From Flavobacteriales bacterium (GTDB taxonomy: Bacteria; Bacteroidota; Bacteroidia; Flavobacteriales_F; PHOS-HE28): a stretch of 64,000 bases of DNA. Positions 38,852 to 47,500 of the stretch are shown in pieces (position 1 is the stretch's first letter; the number at the start of each line of letters is the position of its first letter). The stretch is taken from positions 3,100,001 through 3,164,000 of the forward strand of contig JADJOI010000003.1 in the NCBI GenBank assembly GCA_016713875.1, written 5' to 3'. A model generated the notes under the pieces. That model was not told the origin of the DNA and ran no database searches. It saw only the letters and a list, made by a program, of their open reading frames with translations. Position numbers and translations under genes: made by a program.

Positions 38852-40120
38852 TCACGGGGCGTCCATCCGCCACCAGGTGACGCTGCGCGGGTGCAGGGCC
38901 ACGCTGTACACAAAGGCGCCGATCAAGCTGCCCATGGCGATGCCGGTCATGGCGAAGAGCAGGGTGAACACATCGGTGATGGCGCCCGCACCCGTGGCCA
39001 GGCCGGTGACGCTGCGCAGGCCGAAGCTGCCCGGCGCCAGCAGCCAGAAGGCGGGCAGCAGGGTGACGATGGCCGGCGGACCGGCGAAGCGGAACTCGAT
39101 CACCAGGGCGGTGATGGTCATGGCCGCCGCGCCGAAGAAGGCCGTGCTGGCGCCATCGATCAGCTGGCCGCTGAGGGCCTGGGCCGCATAGGCCGCCACG
39201 GCCGTCACCAGCATCCAGCCGAAGGAGCGGCGGTTGCTGCTCTGGTGCACGTGCAGCCCCACGGCGAAGACCAGCACGCCCAGCCAGGGCAGGGCGGCGT
39301 TGATACGGCCGGGCCATTGGGGCAGGTCCACGGCGCTGTCCGGATGCTCGAACAGGCCGATGCCGCCCACCACCCCGAAGGCCAACAGCACCAACTGCGC
39401 GAAGCCGGCCACCAGGCGGCTGGCCCCGCTGATGGTGTTGCTGTAGGCCAGCTCGATCACGGCCACCGTCAGGGTCAGGCCCGGCAAGAAGGTGATCAAG
39501 GGCGGGATCAGCAGGTTGGTGGCCCGTTCCGGGACGCCCAGGTGAAGGGCGTAGGCCACCACGGCGCTCAGCACGAACGAGGCCACCACGGGGGCCACCG
39601 CGGCCCAGGCGGGACGTTTGCGCACCCCGTGCATCAGCAGGGCGCAGGCCAGGGCCAACGCCGTGCTCAGGGCCAGCCCGTGCAGGGTGGGGCGCAGCAG
39701 CACGGCCACCCCGATGCTGGTGAGCAGGTAGCCGCCGATGGAGCCCCAGGCCCCGTACCGGTGGGGCCAGCGCCACACAGCCTCCAGGCGCTCCAGCCCG
39801 GCGGCGGGGTCCAGCAGGCCCTGCCGGGCCTCGCGGGCGATCACCAGCACCTCCTCGATCTGGTCGAACCGCAGGGTACCGATGCGGTAGGGGCCCGTAG
39901 CCAGATCCACCTTGTGCTGGCCGCCCTCATCCAGCTCCAGAAAGAGCACCGTAGGCAGCACGAAGGCCGTGAAACCCCGCACACTATGCGCGCGGGCGAT
40001 CAGTCCCAGGTCCCGTTCCACGAAGGGGGCCGCATTACCAGCTGCCAGCTCCGCCTGCCCCAGCCGGGCCAGAAAGCGCAACAGGACCTCGCGGTCCACC
40101 GGTGAAGCGGGTGCGGCCAT
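38852..40120 (-). CDS. Threonine/serine exporter, fused ThrE domains
   Basis: A 422-residue integral membrane protein with about ten hydrophobic segments. It has the bipartite ThrE layout. An N-terminal soluble/ThrE part holds LRFLARLGQAELAAG and DLATGPYRIGTLRFDQIEEVLV. This leads to helices with the family motif ITFLPGLTLTVAVIELAYSNTISGASRLVAG. The C-terminal ThrE_2-like half is LPWLGVLVFAVGLHVHQSSNRRSFGW to LLPAFWLLAPGSFGLRSVTGLA. Family members export Thr and Ser by proton antiport. A TACTTTCG box (minus) lies about 8 bp before the ATG at 40118-40120. Confidence 0.86.
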   Translation of the reverse strand: MAAPASPVDREVLLRFLARLGQAELAAGNAAPFVERDLGLIARAHSVRGFTAFVLPTVLFLELDEGGQHKVDLATGPYRIGTLRFDQIEEVLVIAREARQGLLDPAAGLERLEAVWRWPHRYGAWGSIGGYLLTSIGVAVLLRPTLHGLALSTALALACALLMHGVRKRPAWAAVAPVVASFVLSAVVAYALHLGVPERATNLLIPPLITFLPGLTLTVAVIELAYSNTISGASRLVAGFAQLVLLAFGVVGGIGLFEHPDSAVDLPQWPGRINAALPWLGVLVFAVGLHVHQSSNRRSFGWMLVTAVAAYAAQALSGQLIDGASTAFFGAAAMTITALVIEFRFAGPPAIVTLLPAFWLLAPGSFGLRSVTGLATGAGAITDVFTLLFAMTGIAMGSLIGAFVYSVALHPRSVTWWRMDAP

Positions 40121-40153
40121 GGGTCGGACGAAAGTAGGGGAGGGGCTCCATGC

Positions 40154-40180
40154 GAAAGGGCCGCACAAGTCGGCCCTTTC
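40154..40180 (-). terminator. Intrinsic terminator-like hairpin
   Basis: gaaagggccg (40154-40163) pairs exactly with cggccctttc (40171-40180), loop 7 bases. It follows the stop of the lipoprotein gene at 40198 on the minus strand and precedes the exporter gene. Confidence 0.65.
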
Positions 40181-40197
40181 CGTTCCCGAGGTTCAGG

Positions 40198-40560
40198 TCA
40201 CTCGGCGGTCATGTTCTCCAGGCCCTGCAAACGCACCGGGTCCTCCAACGGCGTGTCGGTGTCCGGGCCGCCGCCGGCCTGCGTCGGCATCAGTTCCGCC
40301 CCTTGGTGCTGCGCCACGTTCGGCATTCCGGTGTTCGTGCTGCCCGCCGGGGTGTCGCTCGTGATGTCCACGGACGTGCTGGACAGTCCGTTGCCCGTGG
40401 CGGTCAGTTCGGCGCCCAGGCCTCGGGCATCATTCACCGCGGAAGCGGGTGCGGCGCCGTCGGGGCGGTCCGGTCGGATGGGTTCGTCCTTGGTGCAGCT
40501 GGCCAGCGTGGCGCAAAGGGTGAGGGCGACGAGGCTGCGGAGGGTGAGGGCCGTGTTCAT
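40198..40560 (-). CDS. Small hypothetical lipoprotein
   Basis: A 120-residue product with a signal peptide ending in the lipobox LASC (Cys about residue 22), followed by a polar, Thr/Asp/Pro-rich sequence without recognisable domain (TKDEPIRPDRPDGAAPA, TGNGLSSTSVDITSDTPAG). Probably disordered and surface-exposed. No homologue family is recognised. The start is the ATG at 40558-40560. It diverges from the RHS remnant to its right and has a terminator-like hairpin downstream. Confidence 0.6.
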   Translation of the reverse strand: MNTALTLRSLVALTLCATLASCTKDEPIRPDRPDGAAPASAVNDARGLGAELTATGNGLSSTSVDITSDTPAGSTNTGMPNVAQHQGAELMPTQAGGGPDTDTPLEDPVRLQGLENMTAE

Positions 40561-40645
40561 GATAGTGCGTGTGTGGTTTGGTCGTTTCGTGGTGACGGCA
40601 TAAACGTTCACCGCCCGGGACCGCAGCCCATGCGGCGTTGCGCAG

Positions 40646-41203
40646 GTGGCGGGGGTGGGTGAGCAGGTGGCGGACACCTACCGCAGCAGCTACACCTACG
40701 ATGCCAACGGCAACATCCTGACGGCCGACCGCTGGGACCAGAGCGGGGCGCAGTACGATGCGCTGAAGTACAAATACCAGGGGACGGTGCCGCCGATCAA
40801 CCCGCCGACGCCCTCGAAACTGATCCGCAACCGGTTGTATGAGCTGTACGATGATGATGTGGACCCCAACGACGATGGGGCCACGGAGGACATCATGGCG
40901 GTGAACGACCCGAACACCACCCCGCCGCTCACCCCGGAGCTGTCGCACGATGCGGGGTTGAACAGCACCTCGAACTACCACTACGACCAGCTGGGCAACC
41001 TGATCCACGACGAGCGCGAGCAGATCGATGTCATCCAGTGGACGGTGGCCGGCAAGGTGAAGGCCGTGACGCGCACGACAGGCAGCACCCTGCAGCCGTT
41101 GGAATTCGCCTACGGCGCCAGTGGGCAGCGCATCAGCAAGCAGGTGGGCGGCGCGGTGGGCGACCCGGGTGTAAGCCCCTCTCTGGCGCGGGTCTTCCCC
41201 TGA
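40646..41203 (+). pseudogene. RHS/YD-repeat protein remnant, truncated at both ends
   Basis: About 185 codons of an RHS-type polymorphic protein. YD-repeat motifs are YTYDANGNILTADRW, NYHYDQLGNLIHDEREQ and QWTVAGKVKAVTRTTGS. They lead to LEFAYGASGQRISKQVGG, the segment just before the conserved RHS core. There is no signal peptide and no N-terminal part. The frame then runs into the GC-rich module at 41174 and stops at 41203 (SPSLARVFP-stop). It is therefore a fragment, probably the remains of a larger toxin-delivery or wall-associated gene. A second, partial copy follows at 41281. Confidence 0.8.
40998..41121 (+). repeat. 124-bp RHS duplication, copy A1
   Basis: 124 bp recurring at 41281-41404 with two mismatches (about 98% identity). 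It covers the segment from NLIHDE to EFAYGAS in the RHS frame. Confidence 0.88.
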
Positions 41204-41262
41204 TCTCTGGCGCGGGAGCTAGGCGTGGGCGGTTTGTGCGAGAGGGGCCGTCCTCCCGTGCC
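41174..41262 (+). repeat. GC-rich tail module, copy B1
   Basis: A module of about 88 bp beginning agcccctctctggcgcgggt, repeated with small changes at 41403-41495. Internally, tctctggcgcggg occurs twice (start 41180 and about 41205). It joins RHS sequence at two different points. Confidence 0.75.
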
Positions 41263-41280
41263 TTCGGCGCCATAACGCAG

Positions 41281-41530
41281 ACCTGATCCACGACGAGCGC
41301 GAGCAGATCGATGCCATCCAGTGGACGGTGGTCGGCAAGGTGAAGGCCGTGACGCGCACGACAGGCAGCACCCTGCAGCCGTTGGAATTCGCCTACGGCG
41401 CCAGCCCCTCTCTGGCGCGGGTCTTCCCCCTGATCTCTGGCGCGGGAGTTAGGCTGGGGCGGGCTGTTGCGGGCAGGTGCCGTCCCCCCGTGCCCCTAAA
41501 TCGCGCAACTCTACACTTGCCCACGATAGA
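41281..41530 (+). pseudogene. Second RHS tail fragment with tail module (A2 + B2)
   Basis: Copy A2 (41281-41404) repeats the RHS segment NLIHDE to FAYGAS. It is then joined directly to tail module B2 (41403-about 41495). The B2 copy has one more C than B1, so the frame continues SPSLARVFPLISGAGVRLG instead of stopping. There is no start codon and no complete domain. The sequence to 41668 holds nothing else that I can recognise and is somewhat less GC-rich. Confidence 0.7.
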
Positions 41531-41668
41531 TCTCCGAAGAAGACTGAGCGGGACTGCAGGTGAATCAGATGCGCAACAGGCTCAAGGCCTACAACACGGT
41601 TCGGCACTTGCGGTCCCCTCGGACCCGAGGCTCGGATGGAATACCTTTACTGGGCGAACCACCAGGTC

Positions 41669-41917
41669 ATGGCCGCGCTCCAGCTACAAGCCGAGATCCA
41701 GCAGTTGCTCAGCAAGGAGAAGAAAATCTCCGTGCTCGAAGTGATCCGAATACACTTGCGCCAGGAAGAATCCCAGGAGGACGACCTGACCGATGAGGAG
41801 GTCGCTGAGCTGGAGGAGCGCTGGGCGCGCAGATTGAGCGGGAAGAGCACCGGGCATTCGGCCGAGGAGTCCAACCGAAGACCGCGTGCCGCTCAAGCCA
41901 AGGATGAAGCGATATAG
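41669..41917 (+). CDS. Antitoxin-like small acidic protein (orphan)
   Basis: An 82-residue protein: MAALQLQAEIQQLLSKEKKI, then an acidic segment DDLTDEEVAELEERWARRLSG, and a C-terminus KSTGHSAEESNRR. The pattern of an acidic helix followed by ...SGKSxGxSxEES... is typical of addiction-module antitoxins that precede RelE/ParE toxins. The ATG at 41669 was chosen because a -7-like box TACCTTTA lies at 41642-41649. Immediately downstream, overlapping by 14 bases, a frame starts MKRYRVIV like a RelE/ParE toxin but is cut off after eight codons. So the antitoxin appears to have lost its toxin. Confidence 0.55.
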   Translation: MAALQLQAEIQQLLSKEKKISVLEVIRIHLRQEESQEDDLTDEEVAELEERWARRLSGKSTGHSAEESNRRPRAAQAKDEAI

Positions 41918-41930
41918 GGTGATCGTACAA
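41904..41930 (+). pseudogene. 5' stub of a RelE/ParE-like toxin
   Basis: ATG at 41904 begins MKRYRVIV, a typical start of ParE/RelE toxins, overlapping the antitoxin end. From about 41926 the DNA is that of the next, unrelated reading frame (YNISNTALDPNAD), so the gene is truncated at a recombination junction. With only eight residues, the identification is tentative. Confidence 0.4.
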
Positions 41931-42276
41931 CATCTCCAACACGGCGCTCGACCCCAACGCGGATGTCACCAAGCGCTTCCAGATCGTGAAGTACACCAAC
42001 TCGGACAAGAACGTCATGAGCAGCAAGGGCTCGAACCTTCTGGTGTCGGGGTTCTTCCGGTCGCTGACCTTCTCGAACGACCAGTTCCTGATCACCATCA
42101 CCGACGCGCTGAACGACCCGCTGCCGAAGACCTCCGCCCAGGCCACCGAGAGCAAGGGCGGCAGCGCGCTGGAGAACGCCGACAAGTTGAAGAAGCTGAA
42201 GGAGCTGTTGGACGCCGGCATCCTGACGAAAGCCGAGTACGACGCCGAGAAGAAGAAGCTGCTCGGCACCCCCTGA
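41923..42276 (+). pseudogene. 5'-truncated SHOCT-domain protein
   Basis: The open frame from 41923 encodes about 117 residues, beginning SYNISNTALDPNADVTKR with no start codon; an in-frame TGA lies at 41920. The C-terminal 32 residues (ADKLKKLKELLDAGILTKAE then YDAEKKKLLG) are a clear SHOCT oligomerisation motif. The central part (FQIVKYTNSDKNVMSSKGSN) resembles no family that I can name. The 5' part was probably removed when the RHS/antitoxin island arrived. GTG 41986 could serve as an internal start. The next gene starts 24 bp downstream. Confidence 0.65.
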
Positions 42277-42300
42277 CCGCATCCTGTCGATCCCCACCCC

Positions 42301-43809
42301 GTGACCCGCCTGCTCGCACCGCTCTTCTTCGCCGCCGCCCTGGCCTGCCTGTTCCTGGGCTTCGCCGAGCTGCGCACGGCCGAGGGCCCTGTGGGGCAGC
42401 AGAGCGGCTGGGACCGTCTGCTGGGCCAGGTGCCTGACCTCAGCGCCTGGGCCACCGGTGAGGTCGCGGAGGACGTGGAGCCCACACCACGGTCCGCTCC
42501 CCCTGCGGCGGCCGATGAAAGCCCGGCGGACCGGGCGCGCCGGTTGCTGCGTGAACAGGCGGACCGTGCTCCCGATCCAGTGCGGCCACCGGCCGAGGAG
42601 CCCGGAGTGCCAATGGACCTCTGGCTCGTGTGCGCTGTGCTCTGTGCCCTGGCCGGAGCGCTATGCGCGGTGCTGCGGCACGCGTGGGTGCCGGTGGCCA
42701 CGGCGGCCTGTGGCATCGTGGGCGCCGGAGCGTTGGCCATCGGGCATTGGCAATGGGCCACGCGCCTGGCGGAGGAGGGCCTGCCCGCATGGCGCATCGA
42801 CGCCGGTGTCGTGGAGGCCCTGCCGGCCACCGGGTTGTGGGCGGCCGTGGCTTTTCTGGTGGCGGCGGCCGTGGCGGGCCTGCTGCCGATGATCGTGCCA
42901 CAGCTCACCATGCCGTCGGTGGCCGCGCCACCCCCGGCCATGCCCCGTCCAGTGCCCCATGCCGCACCCGTGGCCCGGCCCGCACCCGCCCCTGCTCCTG
43001 CACCCGCCCCTGCACCCGCCCCTGCCCCTGCCCCTCCTCCTGTACCTGCCCATACCACCGTCCCCATTTCGGAAGAACCCCCTCGCCCTGCTTCCTCTGC
43101 ACCTCTGCGTGAGGCCCGGCCCGAAAGCTCGTCTCCTCCCCCCGCCCCTGCTCCTGCCCCTGCCCAACCCCCACCCCGCATGGACCAACCGCACGCCCCC
43201 CACAGCGCACCGCCCCCACAGGCCCCTTCGGCGCTGGACCTCTTCACCGGCTTCGCGCGGCCCTACTTCGCGCTCATCGACGGCGGGGCGCTGTTCCGCA
43301 AGCCCTTCCGGATCCTCTACATGGTGCTGGCGGCGCTCAACCTGCTCAGCATCCTGGGGGTGTTGGCGGTGATGTTCAAGGGTGGTGTGGCAGGCATCCT
43401 CATCGGCCTGTTCGGCCTCTTCGGTCTGTGGATCGGCTTCCAGCTCTGGTGGGACCGCAAGGACCGCATCAACCAGTTCGTCAGCCCGGGGTCGGAGTTC
43501 GTGGCGCTGCCGGTGTTCTCGCACTTCTTCCAGACCTGCGGCGAGTGGTTCGGCACGCTGATGGCCATCGTGGGCACGGGCGCCTCCCTGGTGATGGCGC
43601 TGCTGGGGCGCAGCGGCGGTCACGGTCGCAGCCCGCTGGACATGTTCACGGCGATGGCCGGCGATGCGCCCCTGGTGGGCCTCATCGCCAGTCCGCTGCT
43701 CGGCTTCCTGATCATCATCCTCACCCGTGCCATCGCCGAGCAGATCCGCGCGTTGGTGGCCGTGGCCAACAACACCAAGGCCATCGAGGTGAACACGCGC
43801 AAGGCCTGA
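42301..43809 (+). CDS. Multi-pass membrane protein with Pro-Ala linker
   Basis: A 502-residue protein of unknown function, started by GTG 24 bp after the SHOCT fragment. One N-terminal helix (about 6-22) and three more (about 106-125, 131-148, 180-202) precede a Pro/Ala-rich linker (about 212-330) containing nine consecutive Pro-Ala pairs. The C-terminal half has four helices (about 340-360, 366-384, 418-438, 452-475) and ends VAVANNTKAIEVNTRKA. No family motif is recognised. The linker contains a copy of a dispersed 19-bp repeat (43094-43112), read in frame as SAPLRE. Confidence 0.6.
   Translation: MTRLLAPLFFAAALACLFLGFAELRTAEGPVGQQSGWDRLLGQVPDLSAWATGEVAEDVEPTPRSAPPAAADESPADRARRLLREQADRAPDPVRPPAEEPGVPMDLWLVCAVLCALAGALCAVLRHAWVPVATAACGIVGAGALAIGHWQWATRLAEEGLPAWRIDAGVVEALPATGLWAAVAFLVAAAVAGLLPMIVPQLTMPSVAAPPPAMPRPVPHAAPVARPAPAPAPAPAPAPAPAPAPPPVPAHTTVPISEEPPRPASSAPLREARPESSSPPPAPAPAPAQPPPRMDQPHAPHSAPPPQAPSALDLFTGFARPYFALIDGGALFRKPFRILYMVLAALNLLSILGVLAVMFKGGVAGILIGLFGLFGLWIGFQLWWDRKDRINQFVSPGSEFVALPVFSHFFQTCGEWFGTLMAIVGTGASLVMALLGRSGGHGRSPLDMFTAMAGDAPLVGLIASPLLGFLIIILTRAIAEQIRALVAVANNTKAIEVNTRKA
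42985..43050 (+). repeat. Pro-Ala minisatellite within the membrane-protein gene
   Basis: Tandem cccgcccctgctcctgca-type units of 6-12 bp encode alternating Pro and Ala. Such tracts are prone to slippage, so the linker length may vary between strains. Confidence 0.7.
43094..43112 (+). repeat. Dispersed repeat CCTCTGCACCTCTGCGTGA, copy 2
   Basis: Nineteen bases identical to the reverse complement of 5964-5982. Here the repeat lies inside coding sequence, in the variable linker of the 42301 membrane protein. Confidence 0.75.
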
Positions 43810-44066
43810 GGGCCTGTTGGGGATGTCTTGAATGATGGGCGCCGTGACCATGTGGTGGTCAGGCACAGCCGAAAAATGGTCGCATAGCGGGGCCTACGGG
43901 GCCATTGTTCGGCAAAGCATGGGCGGAAAAGGGGCCGGAGAGCGCAGTTGAAGAGGTCCCCAACAGGCACCAAGCCGCCGCTTTCCAGATCGGGGCCGCC
44001 GGGCTCACAGCGGAGCGTGCCCGGGCCGGGCGATCGGCGGTGCTTTGGGGCATCAACACGAACGCC

Positions 44067-44492
44067 ATGACGCCCAAGCACCTCCTCGCCGCCCTGTTCT
44101 GCGCCACCCTGCTCCACAGCACCGCCCAGGTGACCATCGCGCCCCTGCCGCCGCATGCACCCCGGACCCTTGCGGCGCAGCTGCACGCGGCGCTGGCACC
44201 GCACGGGCCGTCCACGGCACCGTGCACGGTGACGGTGATGGACTACGCCGAAGGCCGCCACGGCAGCGGCGCCGCCCTGGTGATGGGGCAGTCGCCCGCC
44301 TACTGGCTGGTGCTGGTGGTGCAGCGGCACGATGGCCGGGGGCATGCGGAGCGCACCGAACTGCACGTGCAGGGCGGTGATGCCGCGGAACTGCTGGAGG
44401 CGGTCGCCGAGCGCATGGACGCATGGGCCGGGCGCTCCGGGCCTTGGGGCACCGAGGAGAACGCACCGGCGCAGGCCCGACGCGATCGTTGA
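44067..44492 (+). CDS. Hypothetical exported protein
   Basis: A 141-residue protein with a probable signal peptide (TPKHLLAALFCATLLHSTAQ). The rest shows VTIAPLPPHAPRTLAAQL, TVTVMDYAEGRHGSGAAL and YWLVLVVQRHDG, a short alpha/beta pattern with no family recognised. The ATG at 44067 was chosen over an upstream start that lacks a signal peptide. The preceding 257 bp (43810-44066) hold no other gene. The stop lies inside a 9-bp inverted repeat (44489-44514). Confidence 0.5.
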   Translation: MTPKHLLAALFCATLLHSTAQVTIAPLPPHAPRTLAAQLHAALAPHGPSTAPCTVTVMDYAEGRHGSGAALVMGQSPAYWLVLVVQRHDGRGHAERTELHVQGGDAAELLEAVAERMDAWAGRSGPWGTEENAPAQARRDR

Positions 44493-44514
44493 TCCACCGT
44501 GAACTGTGGATCAA
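44489..44514. repeat. Inverted repeat TTGATCCAC / GTGGATCAA
   Basis: 9-bp perfect arms at 44489-44497 and 44506-44514, separated by 8 bp. Each arm also resembles a DnaA-box variant (TTGATCCAC). It lies between the 44067 gene stop and the start of the giant PKD gene, and could be a terminator stem. Confidence 0.55.
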
Positions 44515-44564
44515 GACACGGCAACGCCCGCGGCATGTGGAAAGATCCCGCGAACTTTGACCGG

Positions 44565-47500
44565 ATGGACCGTTCACCCCGTTGGTGCATGCGAGCCGCC
44601 CTGGCCGCGCTGCTCGTCGGCGCAGGCGGTGGGGTGGTGGGGCAGTGCAACGTCACCATCACACCTTCAAACACCTCGCCCTGTCTGGGGGACACCATTG
44701 GTTTGTCGGCGTTGGTTGTGGGCCTGAATAGCCCATTCACATATACCTGGTCGGTCGCCGGGGGAAGTGGAACCTTTTCTGCGACGAACACTTCATCCCC
44801 TCAGTTCAGTCCGAGTAGTGCTGGAGCAATGACCATCACGGTCTTGGTGACCGATACCACCGGAGCGACCTGCTCGGACACCCAACTCCTGAATGTAACC
44901 AATGCGTCCATCGCCAGCTTGACGGCGATCACTGGAAACGGTGTGACGTTCGTGAATTTCTTCGGCGTTCCGACGTTTTCATACTGCACAGGTAGTTCGT
45001 GGGCCTTTGATTTCATGCAAATGGGGTCCACCTTGCCCGGGGCCACCTACTCGATCACTTGGGGCGACGGTACAGGCACGGGGGTTCTACCCATGCCCTG
45101 GAACACCCTGAGCCACACGTATTCAGGGTTTGGCACCTACGTGCTGACCTACACTGTGTTCGATGCGAACGGCTGCTCGGATACGGAGGTCTACAACATC
45201 TATATCGGGCAGTTCCCTGTAGCGACGTTCGCTCCAGTGGCCTCCTATAGTGGGATCTGTGCGGGGGACCAGCTTTCATTCACATTGACGCCGGGGCCGA
45301 ACAACAGTCCGGGCACGACCTACACGATAGACTGGGGAGATGGTGTGGTGCAATCATTTCCGCATCCTCCGCAGTCTGCGCATGACCATGTCTACGCGAA
45401 CACCTCCTGTGGTCAGCCGAACAATTCATTCCTGATCACCGTGACGGTGACCAATCCATGCAATACGTACACGACGACCTCTGGCCCCTATCCCGTCTCC
45501 GAGGCACCAATGGCCGACTTCGACATCATCCCATCTCCCGCCTGTGTGGGTGCGACGGTGCAACTGATCGGTCAATCCGAAGGACAGAACGCATATCAGC
45601 TTCCTGGTACCCAGACCGTGGTATGCGATCCGGCCGCTCAGCTTTGGATGGTCTCGCCAATGACCGGAGTGAGTTTGTCACAATTCCCCGGAAACCCGAA
45701 CGCAACGGTTGTCTTTTCACAACCAGGGATCTATGACGTAACGCTGAATGTGAACAATCCGGCCTGCGGAACAGATGATCTGGTTCAGCAGATCTGCATC
45801 GAGCCCCCGCTCGTACCCACCTTCGACACCACGCAGGTGGGGCTGTGCAACCCGGTGACGTTGAACCTGCAGAACACCACCGACCTCACCGACAACTGCA
45901 GTGTGCAATGGGACTGGGTGGTGAGCGGCTCGGGCTTCTGTGGCGCCACGGCGGCCTGGCAATGGACCAATGGCGGCGCCACCAGCGCCTCGCCGTCGAT
46001 CCAGTTCACCGCGCCCGGCACCTACGCGGTCCGCCTTCGTGCCTTCAATAGCTGCGGCTGGCAGCAAAGCGCGCCGGTCACCGTCACGGTGTTCGATGAC
46101 CCTGTGGTCCAGCTCGGTGGTGCGCTCTCGCTTTGTGAAGGGGACGGGGCCAATCCGGCGGCCACCTACACCACATGCGGCACGCCCATCCTCACCTACC
46201 TGTGGAGCATGCCCTCGGCCACGCCGTCGAGCTCCACCCTGCCGATCCCCGGCCCGGTGACGATCAACGCGAGCGGTACCATCTCCGTGACGGTCACGAG
46301 CGTGTGCGGACCGGTGACGGCGAGCAACCCGGTGATCGCCAATCCCGATCCACCGGCCAGCATGGTGCCACCCGGGCCCATCGACATCTGCCAGGGACAG
46401 CCGCTCACCCTCGGCGCCACCAATGTGCCCGGCGCCACCTTCGTGTGGACCTCGCCCCTGGGCGTGACCTTTGCGACGGACACCGTGGTGATCCCGGCCG
46501 TGGGCCCGGCGGAGGACGGCCTGTGGACCGTGGTCGCATACCTGGGCGTGTGCGATGGGCCGCCCGCGACGGTGGACGTGAACATCATCCTGGCGCCCGT
46601 GCTCGGCGTGGTGGCGAACCCCTCGACGATCTGCGTGGGCGACAGCAGCACCCTGGTCGCGGTGAACGCCACGAGCTACACCTGGTCCATCGGCAGCGCG
46701 CCGGTGGGCTCGGGCAGCACCCTGGTCGTGGCGCCCACGGCCACCACCTCCTACACCGTGGAAGGCGATGTGGGCGGGTGCATCAGCGAGCTCGATGTCA
46801 CCGTGACGGTGAATCCGCTGCCCGCCGCGAACGCCGGCCCGGACCTCACCGCCTGCGATCAGCCGATCCCCATCACGCTGCTGCCCATCACCCCGGGAGG
46901 CACCTGGAGCGGCCCGCACGTGGTGCCGCCCGATCAGTACCTGCCGAGCGGCATCACACCGGCCAACGACCCCGACACGCTGGTGTACACGGTGACCGAT
47001 CTCAACGGCTGCGTCAACAGCGACACCATCACCGTCACCGTGGTTCTGCCGCCGGCGCCGGTGACCGCCGGCCCCGACACGCTGATCTGCCTCAACAGCG
47101 GCGACCTTCAGCTGGTGGCCGACCAGCCTGGCGGAACGTGGAGCAACAGCACGTGGGTGAACGGCGCGGGTCTTTTCACCCCGGGTGCGGTCTCGACCGA
47201 GTTGGTGGTCTACACCGTGGGCGCGGGCTCCTGTGCGGTGGACGACACGGTGCAGGTGCAGGTGGTGCCCGGCGCGTCCGTGGATGCCGGGCTTGACGAC
47301 CAGCTTTGCGTGAACGACCTGGCCGTGCAACTGGCGCCGAATCCGCTGGGCGGCACCTGGAGCGGCAACGGTGTGAACGCCACCGGTCTGTTCGATCCGG
47401 CGCTGGCCGGGCCCGGTGCGCAGCTGCTCACCTACACCTATCCCGACCCCAACGGCTGCATCGTGGTCGACCAGCTCACTGTGCAGGTGGACCCCCTGCC

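Noticed and set aside
40646..42276. Prophage or integrative element
   Set aside because: No integrase, transposase, capsid or recombination gene, and no direct repeats bounding the region. It looks like decayed RHS and toxin-antitoxin remnants only.
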